Source of the DNA: Archaeoglobus profundus DSM 5631
Lineage (GTDB): Archaea > Halobacteriota > Archaeoglobi > Archaeoglobales > Archaeoglobaceae
DNA length: 64,000 nt
Assembly (NCBI RefSeq): GCF_000025285.1
Contig: NC_013741.1
Coordinates: 248,001-312,000, forward strand
Reading direction: 5' to 3'
Shown one piece after another: positions 42,665-53,014 of the stretch (position 1 is the stretch's first letter; every line of letters starts with the position of its first letter). The translations under genes and the position numbers were made by a program. Under the pieces are notes generated by a model that saw only the letters and a list, made by a program, of their open reading frames with translations, did not search any database and was not told the DNA's origin.

Positions 42665-43539
42665 TGTAGATACGGAACCAGTTCGTTGGCAAGCATTGAG
42701 TAAAGCTTTACGCAGTCGACATACTTGTTCTCTGGAAGTCCAGTGTATATGAGGTGTATTTCAGTCGATAGATCTTCTTCGTGAATCTCCTTAATTATGA
42801 ATTTAGCTAGGGCTTTTGTCAAGATTTCAGCGTTCGGATGTCCCATTCCCAATGGAACTCTCTTCTTTACGACCATCCCTCTCAACTTCACACCCGTAAC
42901 CTGAGCAAATCTCAGGGAGAGATAGTCTGGACACATGTTTAAAGCTCTCTTGAGTATATTGTACCAGAAAGCTTCATCCGTTTCCTTATCCGCTATGCTA
43001 AACAGACCAGTTCTGTAAACCTCCTTTTCTCTCATCCAGTCGTTCTCAAGCTGTAACGATAGGATTACTCTCTCAGAGTTCAGCGTTTCCATTATAGCCT
43101 TTATTTCGTCAAGAGAACCTAAAAGGTATTTTGAATACGTTGTTTCGAGAGAAATCTTGATTTTTTCAGTGTTCTTTAGAATCTCCCTTATTGTTTCGCT
43201 CGCAATTTCGATTGTCCTGTCAAGATCGTCAAGCTTTCCTCCTAAATGCAAATTAAAGATTTCTGCATTTGCAATTTCAGCCTTTTTAGCTGCGGAAATC
43301 AAACCCCTCCTAGCTCCTTCCAAAACCCTATCATCCTCAGATACCGTGCTGTAGTAGGGGGCATGAGCGGTAACAGTTACAAAAGCCTTCGAAAGCTCAG
43401 CGTATTCCCTAAAATACTCCTCTCCGTATTTCCTCCTGACAAAATCGTATGGAGGAATTTCAGTCAAACGCATTCCCAAAAGTTCTGCAACATGAAGCTT
43501 GCTTTTACCGTTGTAAGTTCCCCAATCGAACAAAGCCAT
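42661..43539 (-). CDS. TIM-barrel protein, endonuclease IV-like
   Basis: A 292-residue TIM barrel of the AP-endonuclease-2/endonuclease IV type. FVTVTAHAPYYSTVSE matches the first metal-site strand, IFNLHLGGKLDDLDRTI the second, ISLETTYSKYLLGSLDEI carries the Glu, and LSLQLENDWM, RVPLGMGHPNAEI and STEIHLIYTG the later ligands. Several canonical EndoIV His residues are altered, so activity on abasic sites is uncertain. It is upstream of, and coupled to, the helicase gene. Confidence 0.82.
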   Translation of the reverse strand: MALFDWGTYNGKSKLHVAELLGMRLTEIPPYDFVRRKYGEEYFREYAELSKAFVTVTAHAPYYSTVSEDDRVLEGARRGLISAAKKAEIANAEIFNLHLGGKLDDLDRTIEIASETIREILKNTEKIKISLETTYSKYLLGSLDEIKAIMETLNSERVILSLQLENDWMREKEVYRTGLFSIADKETDEAFWYNILKRALNMCPDYLSLRFAQVTGVKLRGMVVKKRVPLGMGHPNAEILTKALAKFIIKEIHEEDLSTEIHLIYTGLPENKYVDCVKLYSMLANELVPYLQ

Positions 43540-43615
43540 GTAATATCTTTCACAAACTCCTATAAAAGCTTTTCAGACAAAAATTTAAACTCAAAGATTC
43601 TACTCCCAGCTTAAG

Positions 43616-44947
43616 ATGATCTACACGCAAGAGCTGGTGGCTGAAGTCCTCAAAGTTATAGAGGAGACGAAGTTGTCGGAGAAGGAGGCTATAAAGAGAT
43701 GTTTGAGTGGTAAAATTAGTGATCACGCTATCTGGAGTTCCGTTCACGCTTACGTCTTCGAGATTGAAAAGAGGCTAAACTTGATCGATTTCATCTTAAG
43801 GAACTGCTTTAGAGAGTTTGACAAGCAGAATACTGTATTCAAAAATTTGCTCAGAGTCGGAGTTTACGAAATGCACTTCAAAGGTGTACATCCGGCTTTA
43901 GCAACGGATTCAATAGTTAGGATAGTCAAACAGAGGTTCAACTTGAAGATGGCGTCTCTTGCAAATGCCGTTCTCAGGAGGGCTGAGAAGTTCGATTATG
44001 AAAGGAGGTTTAGGAAACTGGGCAAGGTTAAAAGATTAGCTTTGGAATACTGGCATCCCGAGTGGTTTGTCAGATATGCAATCGATATGCTTGGTGAGGA
44101 TGAAGCTATAAAGCTTATGAAGGCTAACAACGAGAAGCAGAGCGTTTACGTTAGAGTAAATGAGCTGAAAGCTAATATTGAGGAAGTTAGAAGGTATTTG
44201 GAGAATAGTGGGGTTGAGATTGAGGAGACGCCTTTACCAGAGGTGTTCAAGGCTGTGAAATATGAGAAGCATCCATCAGTTTTGGATTGGCACAGCGAAG
44301 GAAAGTACGTTGTCCAAGATCTGGCTTCATGTTTTGTTTCGCACGTTTTAGACCCACAGCCGGACGAAATAATTTTGGATCTAGCTTCTGCTCCGGGCTT
44401 AAAAGCGAGCCACATAGCGAGCATGATGGAAAACAAGGGTGTGATAATAGCCGTAGATAACTCAGCTGAAAGGTTGGAAAGGATGAAGGCTAAGATGAAG
44501 CAGTTGGGAGTTAAGAATGTAGTGTGCAGGCTTGCAGATGGTTGTAAGATTAAAGTTGGAGATGTTGATAAAGTATTAGTCGATCCTCCGTGCTCATCAA
44601 CTGGAAGCTTCAGAAGTTATCCTTGTGTGAAGTGGAGATTTGATAGGGAGTTGTACCTCAAAACGATAGATGTGCAGAGGAAAATGATTAAGAACGCTTT
44701 CAGAAACCTCAAGAGCGGTGGTATAATGGTTTATTCAACCTGCTCAATAACTTTTGATGAAAATGAAGAAAACGTGATGTTTGCATCCGAGTTCTTCAAG
44801 GTTGAAGAAGTCAAACCCGTTATCGGAGTTAGAGGGATTAGGGAGTTCAGAGGGAAGGTTTTTCCTTTCTGGGATAAGGTCGTTAGAACTTTTCCACACT
44901 TACATGACTGCACAGGATTCTTCATATCAAAGCTCAAAAAAGTCTGA
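43616..44947 (+). CDS. RsmB/NOP-family RNA m5C methyltransferase with NusB-like domain
   Basis: A 443-residue enzyme. Residues 1-145 are NusB-like (NLLRVGVYEMHFKGVHPALATDSIVRI), and residues 150-443 the class I methylase. LDLASAPGLKASHIASMM is the SAM loop, VLVDPPCSSTGSF and YSTCSITFDENEENV carry the two catalytic Cys, and GVRGIREFRGKVFPFW is near the C-terminus. It likely makes m5C in rRNA or tRNA. It overlaps the convergent DUF4870 gene by 14 bp. Confidence 0.93.
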   Translation: MIYTQELVAEVLKVIEETKLSEKEAIKRCLSGKISDHAIWSSVHAYVFEIEKRLNLIDFILRNCFREFDKQNTVFKNLLRVGVYEMHFKGVHPALATDSIVRIVKQRFNLKMASLANAVLRRAEKFDYERRFRKLGKVKRLALEYWHPEWFVRYAIDMLGEDEAIKLMKANNEKQSVYVRVNELKANIEEVRRYLENSGVEIEETPLPEVFKAVKYEKHPSVLDWHSEGKYVVQDLASCFVSHVLDPQPDEIILDLASAPGLKASHIASMMENKGVIIAVDNSAERLERMKAKMKQLGVKNVVCRLADGCKIKVGDVDKVLVDPPCSSTGSFRSYPCVKWRFDRELYLKTIDVQRKMIKNAFRNLKSGGIMVYSTCSITFDENEENVMFASEFFKVEEVKPVIGVRGIREFRGKVFPFWDKVVRTFPHLHDCTGFFISKLKKV

Positions 44948-45260
44948 GCAAGCTTTCAGCCAAATCTCCGAAAAACGGGAACTTGTAGTATTCTCTGCAG
45001 TAGGCCTTGTAAATCCCCCCAATCCAAAAGGCTACAGCGACTATGTTTACCAATCCCGTCAAGATCCAGCCTACGAAGGGAACAAACCTCGAAATTCCAG
45101 CAAGAATCCAGAGGCTGATGAAAGTAACAGTTGATTGCATTGCATGAAATCGAACGAAGTGGTTTCTCTCTATCAGAAGTAGAACTATACCGCCCAGAGG
45201 TCCAAACAGATAGGCTAAAACTCCTTCAACGTTCGCAGGTAAGCCGAGGGTAGTTCTCAT
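44934..45260 (-). CDS. DUF4870 membrane protein
   Basis: A 108-residue protein with three hydrophobic helices. GVLAYLFGPLGGIVLLLIER, NHFVRFHAMQSTVTF and IGGIYKAYCREYYKFP are the DUF4870 signature. The ATG at 45260 is 9 bp behind a GGAGG, better than the GTG that overlaps the tmk stop. The function is unknown. It is translated downstream of tmk. Confidence 0.85.
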   Translation of the reverse strand: MRTTLGLPANVEGVLAYLFGPLGGIVLLLIERNHFVRFHAMQSTVTFISLWILAGISRFVPFVGWILTGLVNIVAVAFWIGGIYKAYCREYYKFPFFGDLAESLLRLF

Positions 45261-45262
45261 GC

Positions 45263-45862
45263 TCACATTCCTCCACTCCTCTTAAAACTCTTTTCCAAGT
45301 GCTCAAGCACAACTTTCAGAACATCTCTCTTAACCTCTTCAATGTCTCTCTCCGCATCAATCACAACGATGTTGTTCTTCAAACTGAGAAAGATATTCCT
45401 CACTTTTCTAAGGTATTCAAGATCCTCAAATCTATCTGGTTTTCTCTTAGCTTTAATTCTCTTTAAAGCTGTCTCAGGGCTTACATCAAGGATTATAACC
45501 AAGTCTGGCTTGGGAAATTGCTCGTTCAACGTCTTTATCTTTCCAATGTCCAAACCCAGAGCTCCCTGATAGGCTATCGTTGAGTAGTAGTAACGATCCA
45601 TGATCACAACTTTTCCACTCTTCAGGGCTGGCAAGATGTTGTTTCGGACGTTAAACTCCCTATCCTTTATGAAAAGTTTAAGCTCCTCCTCCGGACTGAT
45701 CTTTCTCTCTTTAAGAATTTGTCTGATTTTCTTACCGTATTCGCTGTCCGTAGGCTCTTTAAAGGCTACGACATCGTATCCTCTCTTTTTAAGCTCTTCA
45801 ACGAGGAATCTTACGATCGTCGTCTTACCAGAACCGTCTATTCCTTCTACAGCTATTAGCAT
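45263..45862 (-). CDS. tmk: thymidylate kinase
   Basis: Phosphorylates dTMP to dTDP. The 199-residue protein has the P-loop VEGIDGSGKTTIVRFL, the DRYYYSTIAYQGALG motif (DR-Y substrate site) near 92, and a short lid with LKRIKAKRKPDRFE. The size is normal. A tRNA-Glu gene lies 49 bp upstream in the same direction. Confidence 0.95.
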   Translation of the reverse strand: MLIAVEGIDGSGKTTIVRFLVEELKKRGYDVVAFKEPTDSEYGKKIRQILKERKISPEEELKLFIKDREFNVRNNILPALKSGKVVIMDRYYYSTIAYQGALGLDIGKIKTLNEQFPKPDLVIILDVSPETALKRIKAKRKPDRFEDLEYLRKVRNIFLSLKNNIVVIDAERDIEEVKRDVLKVVLEHLEKSFKRSGGM

Positions 45863-45910
45863 TTGCGTAGGATGTTTACGATGTCATAAAAGAGTTTATA
45901 AATTTGAAAA

Positions 45911-45986
<76 letters not shown>

Positions 45987-46008
45987 TAGGTGCTAGATAG
46001 AAATTTGA

Positions 46009-46017
46009 TGTTTAAAA
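46009..46017 (-). promoter_or_regulatory. TATA box of tRNA-Glu
   Basis: On the minus strand TTTTAAACA lies about 28 bp before the mature tRNA end, which predicts an almost leaderless pre-tRNA. Confidence 0.5.
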
Positions 46018-46025
46018 TCCTTTCG

Positions 46026-47033
<1,008 letters not shown>

Positions 47034-47041
47034 TTATATAA
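47034..47041. promoter_or_regulatory. palindromic TATA box shared by two divergent genes
   Basis: TTATATAA is its own reverse complement. It is centred about 22 bp before the ilvC ATG on one side and about 24 bp before the HTH-zinc-ribbon ATG on the other, so one box can drive both leaderless transcripts. Confidence 0.55.
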
Positions 47042-47061
47042 ATCGTTTTCCAATTTGCGAC

Positions 47062-47343
47062 ATGGAGAAAACACTCTTAGAGGAAATAATCGACTTGCTT
47101 GAAAAGGAGGTTTTGACTACAAAAGAAATCTGCTACAAACTCGGCTTAGAACCTGAGAGAGAAAAAGACATCTATTCCATTTTGGATAGGATTGCAAAGA
47201 TCGTTAGAAGGAAGGGTAAAAGGTTAATGATGATTCCGCCGAGATGTAAAAACTGCGGATTTGAATTCAGCAAGCCCAAAGCAACAAGGTGTCCGAAATG
47301 TAAGAGTGAAAGGGTTGAACCTGCGAGGTTTACGATTAGATGA
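47062..47343 (+). CDS. HTH plus zinc-ribbon transcription regulator (COG3357 type)
   Basis: A 93-residue protein. An N-terminal winged-helix (LEKEVLTTKEICYKLGLE and ILDRIAKIVRRKGKRLMMI) is followed by a zinc ribbon (CKNCGFEFSKPKATRCPKCKSERVEPARFTI). This fusion is the known archaeal COG3357 predicted regulator. ATG 47062 is chosen by the TATA spacing. It overlaps pdaD at the 3' ends by 8 bp. The targets are unknown. Confidence 0.88.
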   Translation: MEKTLLEEIIDLLEKEVLTTKEICYKLGLEPEREKDIYSILDRIAKIVRRKGKRLMMIPPRCKNCGFEFSKPKATRCPKCKSERVEPARFTIR

Positions 47344-47815
47344 TGAAAACAGCAGCAGCAACAACGGTTGTATACTTCTCAACTTTTGCTTTGGCTGTGA
47401 CGTTGAAAACTCTCGCTGGCTTTACACCAAATGCCGTCTCAAGCATGTATCTGGCATTTTCCTCAGCGTACTTTCCTACATCTTCGTCTTCCTCGCAGTA
47501 ACCCATGTACTCCGTTAGGTAGCCGTTCAGATTTCTATCTTCGGGGATAGCAACTCCAACGCTTGCGTAGATTGTTCTACCCTCCTCGTTGCTCGTGAAC
47601 TTAGCCATGACGCAGAAGACAATCTGTCCGGGTTTCAGCTCCTTTAAACCTTCTTCTCTGCTAACCTCTACACAGTTTGGCGGATAGATACTGCTAACTG
47701 GGACGAGGTTGAACTTCTCGATTCCCGCATCTCTCAAGGCCAATTCGAAGCTAACCAGAGCATCCTCATGCCTTCCAACGCCCTTTGTGAAGAACACCTT
47801 CTTCGGTAGGAGCAT
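47336..47815 (-). CDS. pdaD: pyruvoyl-dependent arginine decarboxylase PdaD
   Basis: Decarboxylates arginine to agmatine, the first step of archaeal polyamine synthesis; agmatine is also needed for tRNA-Ile agmatidine. The 159-residue proenzyme self-cleaves at the Ser-Ser in LVPVSSIYPPNC to form the pyruvoyl group. FTKGVGRHEDALVSFELAL, PGQIVFCVMAKF and the C-terminal FNVTAKAKVEKYTTVVAA are conserved. ATG 47815 is chosen by the family start and by a TATA (ATTTAAAT) 24 bp upstream. A more upstream start would lie in pgk. Confidence 0.93.
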   Translation of the reverse strand: MLLPKKVFFTKGVGRHEDALVSFELALRDAGIEKFNLVPVSSIYPPNCVEVSREEGLKELKPGQIVFCVMAKFTSNEEGRTIYASVGVAIPEDRNLNGYLTEYMGYCEEDEDVGKYAEENARYMLETAFGVKPARVFNVTAKAKVEKYTTVVAAAVFII

Positions 47816-47834
47816 CAAAGCGATAAGACGATGA

Positions 47835-47842
47835 GAGGTATT
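47835..47842 (-). promoter_or_regulatory. TATA box of pdaD at the pgk stop codon
   Basis: ATTTAAAT, a palindrome, lies about 24 bp before the pdaD ATG and abuts the last codon and TAA stop of pgk. Confidence 0.45.
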
Positions 47843-49059
47843 TAAATCTTTTTGCTCCATTCTTTTTCCCAGTATTCCCTGATAACTTCCAAAGCTATCA
47901 GCTTTTCACCGCTCAAAAACCTTATGCAAGCTCCTCCAGCCGTAGAAATGTGATCCATGAGCTTATCCAGCCCAAACATCCTTGTAGCTGTAGCTATGTG
48001 TCCTCCACCTACAACGGAATATTTGGCCTTGGCAACGGCTTTGAGAATTTCAGACGTTCCCAACGTAAATCTCTCATCTTCAAAAACTCCCGCAGGACCG
48101 TTTATCACGGCAACATCGTATTTTGGAATTTCCTCCGAAAGCATAGAGATTGTTTCTATTCCTATATCCTTGATCATGTATTTACCGTCGAACTTTTCTA
48201 AGGGCACATCTACTCTTACACCATCTTTATCCACGGCAACATCCTTAGGTAGAACGATTTTGTCCCTGTACTTCTTCAAAATTTCGAGCATTTCTTCATC
48301 GCTAACATCTCCTTTGTTCTCTTTAACGACATTCTTGTTTACTTCACCGATATCAACGCCCGAAAGCATGAGGAAGTAGTTTGCCACAACTCCCGTTAGG
48401 ATGACTTTGTCAGCTATACCCTTTGTTAACACGTTCTTTAGAACTTTTACGGCATCCTCAATCTTAGCTCCTCCAAGTATGAATACTTTCCGCCCTTTTT
48501 CTTCGAAAACCCTGCTCAAAGCTTTAACTTCTCTCTCAACGAGTCTTCCAACAACTGAAGGCAGAATTGGGACGAATCCTATGAGGGATGCGTGTGGTCT
48601 GTGGCAAGCTGAGAATGCATCATTTACAAAGAGATCGAATAGATCCTTAAGCCTTTGAACCATGTGGCATGTTGCGTGCTCTTCTGCACTCCTTTTGAGT
48701 TGTTCCTCAGAGTAAAATCGGACATTTTCAAGAAGCAATACTTCACCGATTTTCAACGACTTGATCTCCTCGATAGCCCTACTGCTGAATATCTCGTCAA
48801 CGTATTTAACTTTCCTTCCCAGCAGGTTTGACAGCACTTCAGCATGAGCTTTAAGCGTTGTAAAGTCCTTTTTTCCCGGTCTGCTCTGATGTGCCAAAAG
48901 GACGACCTTTGCACTTTCAAGCTCCTTCAGGGTTGGAATGTGGCTTTCAAATCGGGTTGTGTCAAGGATTGTAGAGTTTACTATTGGTGCGTTTATGTCC
49001 ACCCTTACCAAAACAGATTTACCGTCGTAATCGACATCGTCGAGCGTTGGCAGTCTCAT
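47842..49059 (-). CDS. pgk: phosphoglycerate kinase
   Basis: Glycolytic/gluconeogenic enzyme that interconverts 1,3-bisphosphoglycerate and 3-phosphoglycerate. The 405-residue archaeal form has VLVRVDINAPIVNSTILDT, VLLAHQSRPGKKDF, NDAFSACHRPHASLIG, VFILGGAKIEDAVKVL, VINGPAGVFED and VVGGGHIATATRMFG (nucleotide-binding). In this type of archaeon it would act mainly in gluconeogenesis. Confidence 0.97.
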   Translation of the reverse strand: MRLPTLDDVDYDGKSVLVRVDINAPIVNSTILDTTRFESHIPTLKELESAKVVLLAHQSRPGKKDFTTLKAHAEVLSNLLGRKVKYVDEIFSSRAIEEIKSLKIGEVLLLENVRFYSEEQLKRSAEEHATCHMVQRLKDLFDLFVNDAFSACHRPHASLIGFVPILPSVVGRLVEREVKALSRVFEEKGRKVFILGGAKIEDAVKVLKNVLTKGIADKVILTGVVANYFLMLSGVDIGEVNKNVVKENKGDVSDEEMLEILKKYRDKIVLPKDVAVDKDGVRVDVPLEKFDGKYMIKDIGIETISMLSEEIPKYDVAVINGPAGVFEDERFTLGTSEILKAVAKAKYSVVGGGHIATATRMFGLDKLMDHISTAGGACIRFLSGEKLIALEVIREYWEKEWSKKI

Positions 49060-49132
49060 CAGAAATTGTTTAAATTTTTCAGTATAAAATTCTTATCACT
49101 TTAGTGCAGTCATACTTGATTAGCTGGCGAAA

Positions 49133-50299
49133 TCATTTAGCTGAAACGATCTTAACAACGTCGTTGTGCTTAAGCTCGTAATCTTCTCCTATCCTAACCT
49201 TCCTCTTAGCATCGATTGCATAGATGAAGCTTTCACCTATCTCAGTGTGAATCTTATAAGCCAGCTCTCTCACCGTAGTACCTTTTTTAACTAAGAATGC
49301 ATCCGGCAAGACGTTTCCTTTGCTGTCTGTAAACTTGTTCTCGTCTTCAACTGGATAAACGACTATGTAATTAAGAACGTCGAAGACGAGAGTGTTTATA
49401 GCTTTCTGAACACCCGTCCCGCCATACTTCTTCATGAAAGCTCTTATCTCGTCCAACAACTTCTTCTGCTTTTCGTTTAATGGTTTTAGAATTTCGAAAT
49501 CCTCATCGCCCGGTAGATACTTTATGTATCCATTCTTCGAAGCCAACCTCAAGGCTAACTCGTAGTATGCTGAGGTTGGAATGACTATTTCGTCAAGACT
49601 TAGTAACCTCTTAATAAGCTCATCTGGAGCTTTGTCAGCCTTGTTAGCGGCAATAACCATCTTCATTCTGACTTTTCTGAGTTCCTGAGCAAACACCTTC
49701 AAATCTTCATCGCTGAACTCGTGAACACCTTTTCCAACAACTTTCAAGGCTTGCTTGACCATCCACTCCTCAAAACCCAAACCGGCCAACTGCTCCGTTA
49801 TAAATTTTGCAGGATCTCTCCTTTCTAAGTGTATTCTCCTCGCAATTTTGTTCCAGTTCCTCTTGAGAATCCCAAATAACCACATGTCAAGCTCTTCCCT
49901 AAGGAATTTGACATCCTCGACCGGATCGTGCTCCCCAACTCCAACCTCGTTTCCCTCCTCATCTGTGGAGCCGGAAGCATCGACAACGTGAATTATACCC
50001 TCAGCCTGCCTCAAGTTGTCCAAGAACTCATTGCCCAAACCCCTTCCCTCATGTGCTCCCGGAACCAAACCAGCCACGTCTATCAGCTTAACTGGTATGA
50101 AACGCCATCCATCAACACACTTACCACACTCTATGCCCAACTCTCTGCAGACACATCTTGTTCTAACGTAAGCAATCCCAACGTTCGGTTCTATGGTTGT
50201 GAAGGGATAATTTGCTATGGCGACATCTATTAGCGTTGCGGATTTGAAGAAAGTCGATTTACCTGCATTTGGCTTCCCAGCTAGACCTATCTCAATCAA
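49133..50299 (-). CDS. Obg/YchF-like translation-associated GTPase
   Basis: A 388-residue GTPase. G1 is GLAGKPNAGKSTFF, G3 IDVAGLVPGAHEGRGLGNEF, and G4-like AANKADKAP. A C-terminal TGS domain covers about 310-388 (FLVKKGTTVRELAYKIHTEI, KHNDVVKIVSAK). A cysteine pair region (RCVCRELGIECGKCVDGW) near residue 48 is typical of the archaeal branch. Members associate with ribosomes. Its start overlaps the DUF2095-like gene by 4 bp. Confidence 0.92.
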   Translation of the reverse strand: MIEIGLAGKPNAGKSTFFKSATLIDVAIANYPFTTIEPNVGIAYVRTRCVCRELGIECGKCVDGWRFIPVKLIDVAGLVPGAHEGRGLGNEFLDNLRQAEGIIHVVDASGSTDEEGNEVGVGEHDPVEDVKFLREELDMWLFGILKRNWNKIARRIHLERRDPAKFITEQLAGLGFEEWMVKQALKVVGKGVHEFSDEDLKVFAQELRKVRMKMVIAANKADKAPDELIKRLLSLDEIVIPTSAYYELALRLASKNGYIKYLPGDEDFEILKPLNEKQKKLLDEIRAFMKKYGGTGVQKAINTLVFDVLNYIVVYPVEDENKFTDSKGNVLPDAFLVKKGTTVRELAYKIHTEIGESFIYAIDAKRKVRIGEDYELKHNDVVKIVSAK

Positions 50300-50547
50300 C
50301 GAGACCCCCTCCTCGCAAAATCTCCTCTCTTCCTCTTACCGAACAGATGCTTCGGCAAATTCCTTCTGAGATAATCTGCCTCCTCTTTACTAAGTTCACC
50401 CTTCCTCTCAAAGTAGTCGATTATTTCTAACGCCTCCTTCTCATTTTGGCAGATTTCAAAGTGATCGTAAATTGTCGGAACGCTGAAAATTTCCCTATAG
50501 AGGTTGGGGAACATGCGTTTGAACTTGTCTATATCCCACTCGATCAT
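50296..50547 (-). CDS. DUF2095-like small protein
   Basis: An 83-residue protein, helical and charged, ending in a basic tail (HLFGKRKRGDFARRGSR). The pattern FPNLYREIFSVPTIYDHFEIC followed by ALEIIDYFERKGELSKEEADYL fits the archaeal DUF2095 family, which lies beside the YchF-like GTPase in related genomes. It is translationally coupled to that GTPase. The basic tail hints at RNA or ribosome contact. Confidence 0.8.
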   Translation of the reverse strand: MIEWDIDKFKRMFPNLYREIFSVPTIYDHFEICQNEKEALEIIDYFERKGELSKEEADYLRRNLPKHLFGKRKRGDFARRGSR

Positions 50548-50611
50548 GACATTCGTTCGAACTGAAAGATATTAACGTTTTGCAAAATCACAAAACGTAT
50601 TTCAATCCTCT

Positions 50612-51538
50612 ATGCCCAAGCTTTTTATGAACTACGACGTTGCGATAATCGGTTGTGGTCCGGCTGGCTTGACCTGTGCAATTTACGCAACGAGATACGG
50701 GTTGAAGACGGTCGTTTTTGAAGATCCAACAAACCCATCTCAGCTGGCTTTGGCACCGCAAATAGAGAACTATCCTGGGTTTGAAGGAACCGGATTTGAG
50801 CTTTTAAATAAAATGAAGGAGCAAGCTGAGAAGTTTGGGGCTGAAATTAAGATCGAGAAGGTTGAAAATGTAGCGAGGGACGGAGAACTGTTCACAATCA
50901 AAACGGATGAAGGGGAGTACAAAGCAAAAGCAATCGTCTTTGCTACGGGAAGTAAACACAGAAAGCTTGGAGTTGAAGGCGAAAAGGAGTTCATAGGGAG
51001 AGGCGTAAGCTACTGTGCCGTTTGTGACGGCTTCTTCTTCAAGGGTAAGAAGGTTCTTGTAGTTGGTGGAGGTAACACAGCTTTGGTAGAGGCCATCTAT
51101 TTACATGACTTGGGTTGCGATGTAACGATAGTTCATAGGCGTGATGAATTTAGAGCTGAGAAGGCCTTGCAAGATAGGGTTTTTGAGAAAGGAATTAAGG
51201 TAATCTGGAATTCTGTTGTTGAGAGAATAGAGGGTAAGGATAGAGTTGAAAGAGTCGTTCTGAGAAATGTAAAGATGGGAGAAGTTTTCACAGTTGAAGT
51301 CGATGGAGTCTTTGTTGCTATAGGAGTTGAACCAAATGTGGAGTTGGCTAAAGAGCTGGGAGTTGAACTTGAGAACGGTTACATAAAGGTCGATAGGTAT
51401 CAGAGAACAAACGTTGAGGGAGTCTTTGCATGTGGAGACTGCTGTAACAACCCCTTGAAGCAAGTCGTCACGGCCTGTGGAGACGGAGCAATTGCTGGCT
51501 TTTCAGCATACCAGTTTATCTCCAGAAGGAAGGAATGA
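50612..51538 (+). CDS. trxB: thioredoxin-disulfide reductase
   Basis: FAD- and NAD(P)H-dependent reductase of 308 residues. The FAD loop is AIIGCGPAGLTCAIYATRYG, the redox-active pair CAVCDG near residue 136, the NADPH loop VLVVGGGNTALVEAIYL, and the second FAD contact EGVFACGDCCNNPLKQVVTA. An ATG five codons further in (MNYDVAIIG) is an alternative start. It overlaps trkH at the 3' ends by 23 bp. Confidence 0.95.
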   Translation: MPKLFMNYDVAIIGCGPAGLTCAIYATRYGLKTVVFEDPTNPSQLALAPQIENYPGFEGTGFELLNKMKEQAEKFGAEIKIEKVENVARDGELFTIKTDEGEYKAKAIVFATGSKHRKLGVEGEKEFIGRGVSYCAVCDGFFFKGKKVLVVGGGNTALVEAIYLHDLGCDVTIVHRRDEFRAEKALQDRVFEKGIKVIWNSVVERIEGKDRVERVVLRNVKMGEVFTVEVDGVFVAIGVEPNVELAKELGVELENGYIKVDRYQRTNVEGVFACGDCCNNPLKQVVTACGDGAIAGFSAYQFISRRKE

Positions 51539-52928
51539 ATAAAGCTAGCACTGTATATATCTCAAGCCTTCCTATCCACATGTCCAAGCATAGAAGTATC
51601 TTTATCGTCCAAGGGAAGTGACTGTAAGTTTCACTTGCTCCAGCCAACCCCATACCGGGTCCAACGTTACCCAAACAAGCGGCTGTTGCCGAAAGTGACG
51701 TTACAATGTCGTATCCGTGCAGAGCTATTATCAGCGATGAAATTGTGAAAATGAAGATGTAAAGAACGAAGAAAGCCACAACGCTTTCAACAATATCACT
51801 TCTCAAAGCTCTGTCGCCGTATTTAATTATCCTAACCACTTTAGGCTCGGCAGACTTCACTACTTGGGATATTGCGTATTTAGACATGATGTACAGCCTT
51901 ATAACCTTCATACCTCCAGCTGTAGAGCCACTGCATCCTCCAATGAACATAGCTATGAGAAGCAGCATCTTCGCACCACTGCCCCATTTATCAAAATCTG
52001 TCGTTGTGTATCCCGTTGTGGTGATTATGCTCGCAACTTGAAAGAACGAGTACCTGAACGAGTTGATTAAGTCGTATCTATCCAAATTTAGCAGCGTAAT
52101 CGTTACGGTTAAGATAGTTACGAGGAGGATATAGATGATGAACTCTCTATCTCTCAAAACTTCAAACCTCCTCAAGCAAAGAAAGTAAAAGATCGAGAAG
52201 TTTGAACCTCCCAGTATTGCGAAGATTGCAATCGAAAATTCAACTCTCCAATCTTTAAAGTAGGCAATGCTTTGGGAGTGCGTTGAATATCCACCTGTTG
52301 AAAGTGTTGTAAAAGCGTGCGTTACCGCGTCAAAAATGGGGACACCCAAGAACTTAAGTATGACGATTTCTGCAACGGTCAGAGAAACATATATTAAATA
52401 TAGTCTTAAAGCGGTATCTCTTATCCTTGGCTTTATCTTTACCAACGTTATACCGGGATATTCAGCCTGAAAGACTGCTCCTGTCGCTATATTAGGAATT
52501 ATCAGCAGAAATATCATTATTATGCCTATTCCACCAATCCACTGCGTAAGCGAGCGCCAAAAGAGTATTGATCTTGGTAGCAGCTCTGGTTTGTCTATTA
52601 CCGAGGCTCCAGTTGTTGTAAACCCCGATATGGATTCAAAAAATGCGTTGATTGGATGAATGTAATACATGAAGGGTATGGAGCCTAAGAAAGATACAAG
52701 AAGCCAGCCCAGTCCTACAATGGCAAATCCCTCCTTGAACCTCAAAACATCGCTTTCAGCCTTCTTAGCAGTCAATAAAATCCCCAATCCAAGAGAAAAG
52801 AGTGAGGACGTTAGAAAGGGGACTGGATCTTCGTTGAAGTAGATGGCTAAGATTGTGAGACCAACCATCAGTGCGAAGAATGCGAGAGATATTTTTCCTA
52901 GCGTATTGATGACTAGTCCGAAGTTCAC
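51516..52928 (-). CDS. trkH: TrkH-type potassium transporter
   Basis: A 470-residue polytopic K+ channel-like subunit. The four pore loops are SGFTTTGASV, LSTGGYSTHS, TTTGYTTTDF and CLGNVGPGM. GGCSGSTAGGMKVIRLYI is the conserved segment after the third loop. It needs a TrkA-type NAD-binding regulator, not found next to it. Orientation and size are typical. Confidence 0.93.
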   Translation of the reverse strand: MNFGLVINTLGKISLAFFALMVGLTILAIYFNEDPVPFLTSSLFSLGLGILLTAKKAESDVLRFKEGFAIVGLGWLLVSFLGSIPFMYYIHPINAFFESISGFTTTGASVIDKPELLPRSILFWRSLTQWIGGIGIIMIFLLIIPNIATGAVFQAEYPGITLVKIKPRIRDTALRLYLIYVSLTVAEIVILKFLGVPIFDAVTHAFTTLSTGGYSTHSQSIAYFKDWRVEFSIAIFAILGGSNFSIFYFLCLRRFEVLRDREFIIYILLVTILTVTITLLNLDRYDLINSFRYSFFQVASIITTTGYTTTDFDKWGSGAKMLLLIAMFIGGCSGSTAGGMKVIRLYIMSKYAISQVVKSAEPKVVRIIKYGDRALRSDIVESVVAFFVLYIFIFTISSLIIALHGYDIVTSLSATAACLGNVGPGMGLAGASETYSHFPWTIKILLCLDMWIGRLEIYTVLALFIPSFWR

Positions 52929-53014
52929 AAGCTTCCGCTTCTCAACATCTTAAAAAGTCTAACTGTTTCTAAGCTAGGCTTCTCCGGAGTTAACATAAGC
53001 TAAAAACCAAAATG

